A program made the position numbers and the translations under genes. Shown here piece by piece: positions 20,904 to 29,083 of a DNA stretch of 46,494 nucleotides. Every line of letters starts with the position of its first letter. Positions within the stretch are counted from its first letter, which is position 1. The stretch is from Fidelibacterota bacterium (lineage in GTDB: Bacteria > Fidelibacterota > Marinisomatia > Marinisomatales > TCS55), in NCBI GenBank assembly GCA_012964665.1, contig DTTO01000010.1:1-46494 (forward strand), in the 5' to 3' direction. The notes below the pieces were generated by a model, which ran no database searches, was not told the DNA's origin, and saw only the letters and a list, made by a program, of their open reading frames with translations.

Positions 20904-21560
20904 GTGGGATTCAAAAAACTAGACTTTGAGGAATATTCGGAATCAAAAATGCGTTCTCGCTCAGAGTCTTTTTTAAATGAAATTGTTACACGTCGAACCA
21001 TTCGTGAATTTTCCGATCGTATGGTGCCGATCGATATTATAAATAATTGTATTAAAACAGCCGCATCTGCACCATCTGGCGCCAATAAACAGCCATGGCA
21101 GTTTGTAGTTGTGAAAGATCCAGGCATTAAGGCGGAAATCCGCAAGGCTGCGGAAAAAGAAGAAAAAGAGTTTTACGGGCATAGGGCGACCAAGGAATGG
21201 TTGGAAGATTTAAATCAATTTGGTACAGACTGGCATAAGCCTTTTTTAGAAATAGCACCCTATCTTATTGTTGTATTTCGTAAAATATATGACTTAGAAG
21301 ATGACGGCACTCAACGAAAAAATTATTATGTAAATGAATCCGTAGGTATTGCCTCAGGATTTTTATTGGCGGCTCTTCATCATGCGGGATTAGCCACACT
21401 AACCCATACCCCCAGTCCCATGAATTTTTTAGGGCAAATTCTGAACCGTCCTGTAAATGAAAAAGCATTTTTATTGATACCGGTAGGGTATCCCGCGAAC
21501 GATGCTGAAGTACCGGATCTTTCTAAAAAACCCTTCGGTGAAATTTCAAAAATTGTCTAG
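20904..21560 (+). CDS. Iodotyrosine-deiodinase-like flavoprotein (nitroreductase superfamily)
   Basis: This 218-residue cytoplasmic protein matches human IYD closely by eye, including RRTIREFSD (FMN phosphate arginines), APSGANKQPWQFVVVKDP and LLIPVGYPANDAEVPDL near the end. The three residues with which IYD grips the amino-acid part of halotyrosine (human E157, Y161, K182) are at E87, Y91 and K112 here with identical spacing, and a TxTP motif follows GLATL. I therefore predict reductive dehalogenation of iodo- or bromotyrosine with FMN. The start is GTG at 20904: the segment before Met16 (YSESKMRSRS) also resembles IYD, and a stop lies just upstream. A generic nitroreductase is the fallback. 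Confidence 0.88.
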   Translation: MGFKKLDFEEYSESKMRSRSESFLNEIVTRRTIREFSDRMVPIDIINNCIKTAASAPSGANKQPWQFVVVKDPGIKAEIRKAAEKEEKEFYGHRATKEWLEDLNQFGTDWHKPFLEIAPYLIVVFRKIYDLEDDGTQRKNYYVNESVGIASGFLLAALHHAGLATLTHTPSPMNFLGQILNRPVNEKAFLLIPVGYPANDAEVPDLSKKPFGEISKIV

Positions 21561-21622
21561 TAATAAAATCTGTATTTTTAAATATATTGGATAAAAAACA
21601 GTCAACTTAATTTTTTTTGTTC

Positions 21623-22843
21623 ATGTCTGATTTTACCCGCAGAGAATTTATTCAAAACAGCATGTTACTTGCGGCCGGCATGGTGGTTTTTTCATGTGAG
21701 GATTCTGACGCTGAGTTGAAAAGTGATTCACCGGGGATGCTTTCTGGAAATCGCACACCCAAACGGATTGTTATTGTGGGGGCAGGATTATCTGGGCTTG
21801 TTGCCGGGTATGAGTTAACCAGGGCTGGTCATGAAGTAACGATTTTGGAGGCAAGAAATCGAGTTGGTGGGCGCGTTCTTACATTGCGTGAACCTTTCTC
21901 CGATGGACATTTTGCCGAGGCAGGCGCAGCTAGAATTCCACCCGATCATAACTTAACACTTGGATATGCAGATCACTTTGAGTTAACCCTTGATAGCTTT
22001 TATCCCAATTCAGGTTTATTTGTGAATTACCGTGAGGGGACACGTAATGTTATTCCAACAGAAAACTTTCTTAATGATGGGCCTTGGCCCGGATCTGTTC
22101 CGCATAAGGAATATGTGAAAATCAGGGAAGGTTCGGACAAACTGCCCCAGGCTTTTTCAACACATCTATCTGGACAAATTCATCTTTCGATGCCGGTGAA
22201 ATCTATTGAACAAAAGATAGACGGTATTCTTGTTCGCACAGCTGATGGGACCGAATTTTCCGCAGATAGAGCACTGTGTACTGTACCATTGACAGTACTA
22301 AAAAAAATTAACTTTATTCCAACGCTTTCACCCGAAAAGGAACAAGCAAGAAACGGGGGATATAATTATGCGGCGTCCACTAGGGTTTTTATTCAATTTA
22401 AAAATCGGTTTTGGGAAAATGAGAACCTCAATGCCTGGGGATATTCGGACTGGCCAGAAGAAATATGGCAGCCGACTTGGGATAGAGAAGGACCAAGAGG
22501 AATAATCATGTCATATTTAAGATATAGTCGCGCCGTTGAAATAGATCAACTCAGTGAAGAAAAACGAATCGAGCAAGTACTTAGCAGATGGGATAATATT
22601 TTTCCTGGCGCAAATGATCAAATGGAAAGTGGCGTTTCACACGCTTGGGCGCTTGACCAATGGTCTGGCGGGGCTTGGGCCTCTCCTTCATCGGCTCAGA
22701 ATGAAACTTTAGGTTCACATATTGGGAAAGCTGAAGGGCGAATTCATTTTGCGGGGGAACATGCTTCAGAATATCACGGCTGGATGCAAGGGGCATTGGT
22801 TTCAGGACTGCGAGCAGCCAAGGAAATACATGAAGAAAATTAA
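21623..22843 (+). CDS. Tat-exported flavin amine oxidase
   Basis: From ATG 21623 the protein has 406 residues. A Tat signal TRREFIQNS is followed by a hydrophobic stretch ending in VFSC, so it may be a Tat lipoprotein (Cys25). The dinucleotide-binding motif IVGAGLSGLVAGYEL is at about 51-65, then EARNRVGGR, and the C-terminal FAD motif HFAGEHASEYHGWMQGA. It belongs to the monoamine oxidase/L-amino-acid oxidase family and should oxidise amines or amino acids outside the cytoplasm, loading FAD before export. An upstream in-frame TTG (21617) is less likely. Its end overlaps the next gene by 14 bases. Confidence 0.92.
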   Translation: MSDFTRREFIQNSMLLAAGMVVFSCEDSDAELKSDSPGMLSGNRTPKRIVIVGAGLSGLVAGYELTRAGHEVTILEARNRVGGRVLTLREPFSDGHFAEAGAARIPPDHNLTLGYADHFELTLDSFYPNSGLFVNYREGTRNVIPTENFLNDGPWPGSVPHKEYVKIREGSDKLPQAFSTHLSGQIHLSMPVKSIEQKIDGILVRTADGTEFSADRALCTVPLTVLKKINFIPTLSPEKEQARNGGYNYAASTRVFIQFKNRFWENENLNAWGYSDWPEEIWQPTWDREGPRGIIMSYLRYSRAVEIDQLSEEKRIEQVLSRWDNIFPGANDQMESGVSHAWALDQWSGGAWASPSSAQNETLGSHIGKAEGRIHFAGEHASEYHGWMQGALVSGLRAAKEIHEEN

Positions 22844-23795
22844 TTTTTTAATATTTGGTTTTATACTTATGATAGGAATTTTATACAGCCAACATCAACC
22901 TTTTCAGAAATATGATGAAATAATCACGGGATCAAAATATAAAATTAGCATGGTCCCTATTCATGGTGGGGCATTCCAAATGGGAAGCTTAAAAACAGAA
23001 AAAAATCGGAAAAAAGATGAGGGACCTGTACATAAAGTTACCATTGATGATTTCTGGATGAGCAACATAGAAATCACATGGGATATTTATGAATTATTTC
23101 TTACCCGCAACACTGATCATGCAGAAAATCCAAAAGGGTTGGTCAAAATAGATATTGATGGTGTTTCCGGAGCGACAATGCCCTATGTGAATTATAACAA
23201 AAACGGATTACCGGTTATTAATATAACCCAATATGGTGCCTCGCAATTTTGTAAATGGTTGACAGCTAAATCTGGGAATTATTATCGACTTCCTACAGAA
23301 GCAGAATGGGAATATGCCTGTCGCGGAGGAACAGAAACGGCCTACTCATTTGGGAAAGACGAACGAAAAATTGATGGATATGCATGGTATAAAAATAATA
23401 GTAAAGGCAAACTGCAAAAAGGGGCATTAAAACAACCCAATAATTATGGTCTATATGATATGCATGGTAATGCGGCTGAATGGGTGTTGGACAATTATGA
23501 TTCTGAGGCATATATTGCAAGAAAGAAGGGTGTCAATAATCCGATTAAAAAAAATAAAGCGATCTATCCTCGAGTAGTCCGAGGCGGTTCATTTAAAAAC
23601 AGTGCAAACCAACTAAGGTCTGCAGCAAGAGGCTATTCAAAGAGAACATGGAAACAACGAGATCCACAAATACCAAAAAGCTTATGGTGGCATACCGATG
23701 CAACCCATGTTGGATTCCGTATAGTGCGGCCAAAAATTTCACCGTCTAATGAAGAATTGAGTAGATATTGGGTAAAACCAAAGAAAGAATATTGA
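22830..23795 (+). CDS. Secreted SUMF1/FGE-domain protein lacking the catalytic cysteines
   Basis: The 321-residue protein starts at ATG 22830, preceded by AAGGA and followed by a signal peptide (KKINFLIFGFILMIGILYSQ). The SUMF1 (formylglycine-generating enzyme/EgtB-like lectin) fold is clear: GGAFQMGS, NIEITWDIYELF, RLPTEAEWEYACRGGTE, YGLYDMHGNAAEWV and VVRGGSF. Real FGE has two active cysteines a few residues after the last motif; here that place reads KNSANQLRSAARGYS with no Cys, so sulfatase activation is unlikely. The frame is open upstream inside the amine oxidase gene, but only this start gives a signal peptide. Confidence 0.9.
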   Translation: MKKINFLIFGFILMIGILYSQHQPFQKYDEIITGSKYKISMVPIHGGAFQMGSLKTEKNRKKDEGPVHKVTIDDFWMSNIEITWDIYELFLTRNTDHAENPKGLVKIDIDGVSGATMPYVNYNKNGLPVINITQYGASQFCKWLTAKSGNYYRLPTEAEWEYACRGGTETAYSFGKDERKIDGYAWYKNNSKGKLQKGALKQPNNYGLYDMHGNAAEWVLDNYDSEAYIARKKGVNNPIKKNKAIYPRVVRGGSFKNSANQLRSAARGYSKRTWKQRDPQIPKSLWWHTDATHVGFRIVRPKISPSNEELSRYWVKPKKEY

Positions 23796-23801
23796 GGTGT
23801 T

Positions 23802-25133
23802 ATGAAAAATCATCAGAAAAAATTAAATAGAAGAAGTTTTTTAGAACATTCTGCAAAGATTACAGCTGCTGGGATATTAATGAGCCGCCTTCCAGCAGCT
23901 TCAAAAAAATTAATTAAAATTGAAGGCGAAATTAAGGTTGCACTTGTTGGCTGCGGTGGTAGGGGGACTGGTGCGGCTGCTCAAGCCCTTGCGGCTGATC
24001 CGGATGTACGCTTGGTTGCTATGGCGGATGTATTTGTTGATCGGGCTGAGGAATGTTTTTCATCTTTATCAGAGAAAAATGAACACTCAGATAGGTTGAG
24101 TGTAAATGAAGAAACTGTTTTTATTGGGTTTGATGCCTATAAAAAAGCGATTGATATGGCAGACGTGGTTATTTTAACAACACCCCCTGCTTTTCGTCCA
24201 GTCCATTTTCAATATGCAATAATGAAAAATAAACATGTATTTATGGAAAAACCCGTCGCAACAGATGTTGCAGGAATTAAACAAGTTTTGGCGGCTGGGA
24301 AAGCCGCCCGGCAAAAAAAGTTAAATGTGGTTGTAGGACTTCAACGCCATTATCAAAGGAATTATAGATCAGTCAAAAAATTAATTGATCGCAAAAGAAT
24401 CGGCAATCTTGTATCAGGGCAGGTATATTGGAATAGTGGAGGTGTTTGGGTGAAACCTAGAAAACCACAGCAGACAGAGTTAGAATACCAAATGAGAAAC
24501 TGGTATTACTTTAACTGGCTATGTGGTGATCATATTGTAGAACAACATATTCACAATATAGATGTGGCTAATTGGTTCATTGGTGCCGTTCCGGTTTCAG
24601 CCCAGGGTATGGGCGGCCGGGAAGTTCGTACAGGGCCGGATCATGGACAAATATATGATCATCACTTTGTTGAATTTACCTATCCTAATGGTCAGATTAT
24701 TTCAAGCCAGTGCCGCCACCAGAAAGGGTGTATGAATCGTGTTGAAGAAGTATTTCAAGGCGAAAAAGGAAGTATTGTGGTAAACAGTAGCCATTATGGT
24801 TTGATGAAATCAAGAAAAGGAAGAGTGATTTACAACCATGATGGTGAAAATGATATCAACCCATATCAACAAGAACACAATGAATTATTTGCGGCCATTA
24901 AAGCAGGTGAATATAAAATGGACGATACGGATTTGGGCGCTACAAGTACGATGACAGCAATTTTGGGCAGGATGGCAACATATTCTGGTCAAATTATTAC
25001 TTGGGATCAAGCGATGGGATTTAACCATAAACTTGTTCCTGAACTACATTCGTTTAACGATAATGCACCGGTTCAACCGGATAAAAACGGACAATATCCC
25101 ATTCCGGTTCCTGGTGTCACTCAATTTGGATAA
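23802..25133 (+). CDS. Tat-exported Gfo/Idh/MocA-family oxidoreductase
   Basis: The 443-residue protein has a Tat motif (NRRSFLE) and begins 6 bases after the SUMF gene with a good GAGGTG ribosome site. The Rossmann motif VALVGCGGRGTG is near residue 46 and the family EKP motif (VFMEKPVATD) near 147. The second domain has RNWYYFNWLCGDHIVEQHIHNIDVANW, with the DH...H pattern typical of sugar/inositol-type dehydrogenases. NAD(P) is scarce outside the cytoplasm, so exported members probably carry tightly bound cofactor. The substrate is probably a sugar or sugar acid. Confidence 0.92.
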   Translation: MKNHQKKLNRRSFLEHSAKITAAGILMSRLPAASKKLIKIEGEIKVALVGCGGRGTGAAAQALAADPDVRLVAMADVFVDRAEECFSSLSEKNEHSDRLSVNEETVFIGFDAYKKAIDMADVVILTTPPAFRPVHFQYAIMKNKHVFMEKPVATDVAGIKQVLAAGKAARQKKLNVVVGLQRHYQRNYRSVKKLIDRKRIGNLVSGQVYWNSGGVWVKPRKPQQTELEYQMRNWYYFNWLCGDHIVEQHIHNIDVANWFIGAVPVSAQGMGGREVRTGPDHGQIYDHHFVEFTYPNGQIISSQCRHQKGCMNRVEEVFQGEKGSIVVNSSHYGLMKSRKGRVIYNHDGENDINPYQQEHNELFAAIKAGEYKMDDTDLGATSTMTAILGRMATYSGQIITWDQAMGFNHKLVPELHSFNDNAPVQPDKNGQYPIPVPGVTQFG

Positions 25134-25136
25134 ATC

Positions 25137-26060
25137 ATGAAACGACGTTCCTTCATAAAAAAAGGATTGGTTACAGCAGCAGCACCATTAATTGGTAGTG
25201 GTTTAATAGCTAAATCCCGATCAGAAAAAATTGTTTTTGATCAAACCTTCAACTTGAATTACGCTCCTCATTTCGGAATGTTTAAACACAATGCCGGTGA
25301 CGATTTTATTGATCAGCTTCAATTTATGCATGATCATGGATTCCGATCTTTGGAAGATAACGGTATGAAAGGTCGCTCGAGACAAGAGCAAAATCGCATT
25401 GGGAAAAAAATGAGCCAACTGGGGATGACAATGGGTGTTTTTGTTGCTCATAAAATTTATTGGAGAGAACCTAATCTAACCAGCGGAGACAAAACACTTC
25501 AGGATGAGTTTGTACAAAACGTAAAAGATTCGGTGGACGTAGCAAAACGGGTTAACGCAACTTGGATGACAGTAGTGCCTGGCTATGTGGATTTAGGTTT
25601 AGAAATGGCGTATCAGACCGCCAATGTTGTTAAAGCGTTGCGCCGGGCGAGTGAGGTGTTGGAGCCACATGGTCTGGTGATGGTACTAGAGCCACTAAAC
25701 TGGTGGGCAAACCATGCCGGCCAATTCTTAACGGAGATACCGCAGGCTTATGAAATTTGTCGGGCAGTAAATAGCCCATCTTGTAAAATTTTGTTTGACA
25801 TTTATCATCAACAGATCTCGGAAGGGAATTTGATACCTAATATTGATAAATCATGGTTAGAAATCGAGTATTTTCAGATCGGTGACAACCCAGGAAGAAA
25901 AGAACCAACCACAGGAGAAATTAATTATTTGAATGTGTTTAAACATATTTATAGCAAGGGATATAAAGGCGTGATGGGAATGGAACATGGAAATTCTAAA
26001 ACTGGGAAAGACGGAGAAATGGCAGTGATTGAAGCCTATCGTAACGTAGATAATTTCTGA
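25137..26060 (+). CDS. Tat-exported hydroxypyruvate-isomerase-like TIM-barrel protein
   Basis: The 307-residue protein starts MKRRSFIKKG (Tat motif) three bases after the oxidoreductase stop. The TIM barrel resembles Hyi: metal-site VLEPLNWW, LFDIYHQQISEGNLI, FQIGDNPGRKEPTTGEINY and GMEHGNS. The conserved acidic and His residues of the xylose-isomerase-like superfamily are all present, so it is likely active. Paired with the exported Gfo/Idh/MocA enzyme it suggests sugar or sugar-acid oxidation and isomerisation in the periplasm. The exact substrate is uncertain. Confidence 0.9.
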   Translation: MKRRSFIKKGLVTAAAPLIGSGLIAKSRSEKIVFDQTFNLNYAPHFGMFKHNAGDDFIDQLQFMHDHGFRSLEDNGMKGRSRQEQNRIGKKMSQLGMTMGVFVAHKIYWREPNLTSGDKTLQDEFVQNVKDSVDVAKRVNATWMTVVPGYVDLGLEMAYQTANVVKALRRASEVLEPHGLVMVLEPLNWWANHAGQFLTEIPQAYEICRAVNSPSCKILFDIYHQQISEGNLIPNIDKSWLEIEYFQIGDNPGRKEPTTGEINYLNVFKHIYSKGYKGVMGMEHGNSKTGKDGEMAVIEAYRNVDNF

Positions 26061-26093
26061 TTCAAAAATCGATATTTTATGGAGGATAATCAT

Positions 26094-27569
26094 ATGAAAA
26101 TTAAATTTATCATCGTGGTGTTATTAACCGCAATACTCGGTGCTCAGAGTCGTTCATTGCCTTCTGACACCACGGTTGTAACTACCCATAAAACAATGAT
26201 TAAAGGTGACCGTATTGAATACAAGGTTACTACCGGCACACAACCGGTATGGAATGAAGATGGAAATCCGATTGCCTATGTTCATTATACATATTATGAG
26301 CGCTCCGATGTGAAAAACCGTTCCTCACGACCGATAATGGTTTCTTTTAATGGCGGTCCTGGTTCAGGCTCAGTATGGATGCATCTGGCTTATACCGGTC
26401 CAAAAATTTTAAAAGTGGACGATGAAGGTTTTCCGGTTCAACCCTATGGTGTTAAAGACAATCCCCATTCCATATTGGATGTTGCAGATATCGTTTATGT
26501 GAACCCGGTAAATACTGGGTACTCCCGGATTGTGGATAAAGAAACAAAAAAAGAAGTATTCTTTGGCGTGAATGCTGATATTCAATATTTATCGGAATGG
26601 ATTAATACATTTATTCAAAGAATAAACCGCTGGGAATCTCCGAAATATCTAATTGGCGAAAGTTATGGAACCACTCGCGTATCAGGATTGTCTTTGGCAC
26701 TTCAGAGTCGCCAGTGGATGTATTTAAATGGTGTCATCCTTGTTTCTCCAACAGAGTTAGGGATAGACGGCCGTCGCGCTGGACCACTTGGTTCAGCACT
26801 ACGTGTTCCCTATTTTGCTGCTGCTGCTTGGTATCACAACAAACTTCCCAGAGATCTCCAACGTAAAGATTTACTTGTTGTACTAGACGAAGCAGAAGAT
26901 TATGCCGTTAATGAACTAATAGCAGTTATTGCTAAAGGTGGATTTGTCTCAGAAAAAGAACGAAAAGAAGCCGCCCGGAAAATGGCTCGTTATTCAGGTA
27001 TTTCTGAAGAAGCAATATTGTCTTATAATTTGGAAGTACCCACGTCTTTCTTTTGGAAAGAATTACTTAGAGAAGAAGGTTACACTGTTGGCCGGCTGGA
27101 TTCACGTTATAGAGGAATTGATAAAACAAAAGCAGGTGTTAGCCCTGATTTTAATTCTGAGCTGACCTCCTGGCTTCATTCTTTTACGCCGGCAATTAAT
27201 TATTATTATAAAAATATTCTAAATTTTGATACAGATGTAAAATACAATATGTTTGGTCCCGTACGACCATGGGATAGGTCTGATAACAATACAGGTGAAA
27301 ACCTTCGCCAAGCCATGGCTCAGAACCCCTTTTTGCATACCATGATCCAGTCCGGGTACTATGATGGTGCGACACAATATTTTGAAGCTAAATATACAAT
27401 GTGGCGTATTGATCCAAGCGGTCGGATGAAAGAACGATTCAGCTTCAAAGGATATCGAAGTGGACACATGATGTATTTAAGAACAGAAGACTTAAAAGAG
27501 GCAAATGAGGACATCAGAAAATTCATTGAAAAATCAACACCAAAAAATGGTGAGCCAGCTAAATATTAG
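26094..27569 (+). CDS. Secreted S10-family serine carboxypeptidase-like peptidase
   Basis: From ATG 26094 (GGAGG 8 bases upstream) the protein has 491 residues with a signal peptide ending near LGAQS. Motifs of peptidase family S10 are visible: SFNGGPGSGSVW for the oxyanion hole, nucleophile Ser190 in IGESYGTTR, Asp424 in QSGYYDGATQY and His458 in YRSGHMMYL. It would trim C-terminal residues from peptides outside the cytoplasm. An in-frame ATG five codons upstream (26079) lies over the ribosome site and is not the start. Confidence 0.94.
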   Translation: MKIKFIIVVLLTAILGAQSRSLPSDTTVVTTHKTMIKGDRIEYKVTTGTQPVWNEDGNPIAYVHYTYYERSDVKNRSSRPIMVSFNGGPGSGSVWMHLAYTGPKILKVDDEGFPVQPYGVKDNPHSILDVADIVYVNPVNTGYSRIVDKETKKEVFFGVNADIQYLSEWINTFIQRINRWESPKYLIGESYGTTRVSGLSLALQSRQWMYLNGVILVSPTELGIDGRRAGPLGSALRVPYFAAAAWYHNKLPRDLQRKDLLVVLDEAEDYAVNELIAVIAKGGFVSEKERKEAARKMARYSGISEEAILSYNLEVPTSFFWKELLREEGYTVGRLDSRYRGIDKTKAGVSPDFNSELTSWLHSFTPAINYYYKNILNFDTDVKYNMFGPVRPWDRSDNNTGENLRQAMAQNPFLHTMIQSGYYDGATQYFEAKYTMWRIDPSGRMKERFSFKGYRSGHMMYLRTEDLKEANEDIRKFIEKSTPKNGEPAKY

Positions 27570-27581
27570 GGGACTTATTAT

Positions 27582-28085
27582 ATGAGATATCCCTCCAAAC
27601 TTATTGTAACCACCGCCTTTTTTAGCACACTTTATTTTTCTGCATGTGCGACTTCTTATGGTCCACGGAATGCACTAGGGGGATATGAAGAATCAGATGT
27701 GGGTAAAGACTTGATTGAAGTCAGATTTTATGGCAATCAGCACACAACTGCTGATAAGACAATACAATTGCTATTATACCGTTGTGCAGAATTAGCGCTG
27801 GAACGAGGATTTGACTCTTTTGTTGTAATCCAAGATCAAAGCTACTCTGATGATATTGTTCAAAATCCTACTATTAGAAAACCATTTGAAACACGGGAAA
27901 CGATGTCTGCCGGTTTTCGAACAACTGTTTCTCCAGATCATACTAGGGCAACAACATCAACAAGTTGGGTTGGTGTTTATGTTGTTGCTGTATTTAACCA
28001 AAACAATTCTTTCTATTCCCAATATAAGAGGAGTCGGTTTGATGCGCAAAAAATCATAAATGATTTAAAATCAACAGTTAATTAA
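27582..28085 (+). CDS. CC0125/CC1285-type lipoprotein
   Basis: The 167-residue protein has a lipoprotein signal with lipobox FSAC (Cys22). After it come YGPRNALGGYEESDVG, then VRFYGNQHTTADKTIQLLLYRCAELALERGFDSFVV, the hallmark of the CC0125/CC1285 lipoprotein family (a short alpha/beta domain of unknown role). AGGGGA lies about 8 bases before the ATG. It follows the S10 peptidase by 12 bases and is probably in the same transcript. No enzymatic role can be assigned. Confidence 0.85.
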   Translation: MRYPSKLIVTTAFFSTLYFSACATSYGPRNALGGYEESDVGKDLIEVRFYGNQHTTADKTIQLLLYRCAELALERGFDSFVVIQDQSYSDDIVQNPTIRKPFETRETMSAGFRTTVSPDHTRATTSTSWVGVYVVAVFNQNNSFYSQYKRSRFDAQKIINDLKSTVN

Positions 28086-28091
28086 AATATA

Positions 28092-28961
28092 ATGGATAGA
28101 AATATATTTTGTACAATCCTATTTCTATCCTTGCAATTCGTAGCATGTAATCCCGACAAAAACGGCTTAGAAGATACCCACTTAGGAGGTTGTATCCTCC
28201 GCACCCCAACCGGGGAAATACCAACCAATATTTATCACCAAACCGGTATTATTCAAACTGATGAGTTTCAACCCTTTACTAAAAAATTTATTGTATGTGG
28301 TATTACCTTGATTGGACGAGACGATATATCAGATGATTTTATGCAGAAAGTGGCTGAAACCATCAAGGAGATATTTTCCCCTAATGGAGAAAATATTAAT
28401 AAAGATTTGCAGGAAGATTTAATAAGAAATATGTATAAATACAGAACAGTGATTCCTTTGTTTAAAGGTGAAGATTTCGATTTTACTAGCTCGGACGAGA
28501 AATTATGGGATCGCACTACAAGGGAAAACAGCATCTGTGATATAATTATGGAAGGTGTCCCTGGGCAAGTAACCGAGGTTGTTGAGCATATTTTGCATTT
28601 CGTGACTGATATTGGGATGCACTATACGTTTCCTGATGAATGGGGCATATCTAAATCCTCAAAACTATATGAACTGATGCAACAAGCGATTGATAATCAA
28701 TATTACGATGTGGCTCAGTATTCTGATATCAATAACGATGCAGATAGGTTACGGGTTTTACTTCAGGAATACGCTTATTGGATAATTTATACATCTTGGG
28801 ACTTGAGAGAACCCTATGGCCCACAAGAAGCTGAGTGGTTTATAATGAACAGTTCAGAATTAAATGATAAGCTGCCCCAATCATATCAACTATTCCAAAA
28901 AATAGTTCCAAAAGTCATGGTCCGGCCAAGTAAAGAAATGCTCGAGTCTTTCATCAATTAG
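28092..28961 (+). CDS. Lipoprotein of unknown function with an EHxxH motif
   Basis: I do not recognise this 289-residue protein. It has a lipoprotein signal (FLSLQFVAC, Cys19) and starts 6 bases after the preceding lipoprotein gene. The central segment VVEHILHFVTDIGMHYTFP contains EHxxH and a later GMHY, which could bind metal but is not the canonical HExxH. The C-terminal third is helical and rich in acidic and aromatic residues. A real gene is supported by its length, codon pattern, signal peptide and tight spacing. Confidence 0.8.
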   Translation: MDRNIFCTILFLSLQFVACNPDKNGLEDTHLGGCILRTPTGEIPTNIYHQTGIIQTDEFQPFTKKFIVCGITLIGRDDISDDFMQKVAETIKEIFSPNGENINKDLQEDLIRNMYKYRTVIPLFKGEDFDFTSSDEKLWDRTTRENSICDIIMEGVPGQVTEVVEHILHFVTDIGMHYTFPDEWGISKSSKLYELMQQAIDNQYYDVAQYSDINNDADRLRVLLQEYAYWIIYTSWDLREPYGPQEAEWFIMNSSELNDKLPQSYQLFQKIVPKVMVRPSKEMLESFIN

Positions 28962-29017
28962 TACTTTTGTTACGATTTCATCCGATTTGTAGAACAGACC
29001 GAAAAAATCTTTCCTTG

Positions 29018-29046
29018 TTGATAAAATGATTCTTAATAGTTAATCT
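29018..29046 (+). promoter_or_regulatory. Candidate sigma-70-like promoter for the aminotransferase/PQQ-dehydrogenase cluster
   Basis: TTGATA (29018-29023) and TAATCT (29041-29046) are 17 bases apart in the 122-base gap after the unknown lipoprotein. Transcription would start near 29053, about 30 bases before ATG 29084, and the strong AAGGGAG ribosome site at about 29069-29076 would fall in the leader. The -10 and spacing match the candidate upstream of purA. This would make 29084 the start of a new transcription unit. Prediction only. Confidence 0.35.
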
Positions 29047-29083
29047 CTTGTGATATTCATTTAAGTTTGAAGGGAGACAAAAA

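Noticed and set aside
28599-28640. Calling the unknown lipoprotein a metallopeptidase
   Set aside because: EHxxH is not HExxH or HxxEH, and no further ligand pattern was found, so only an unknown function is stated.
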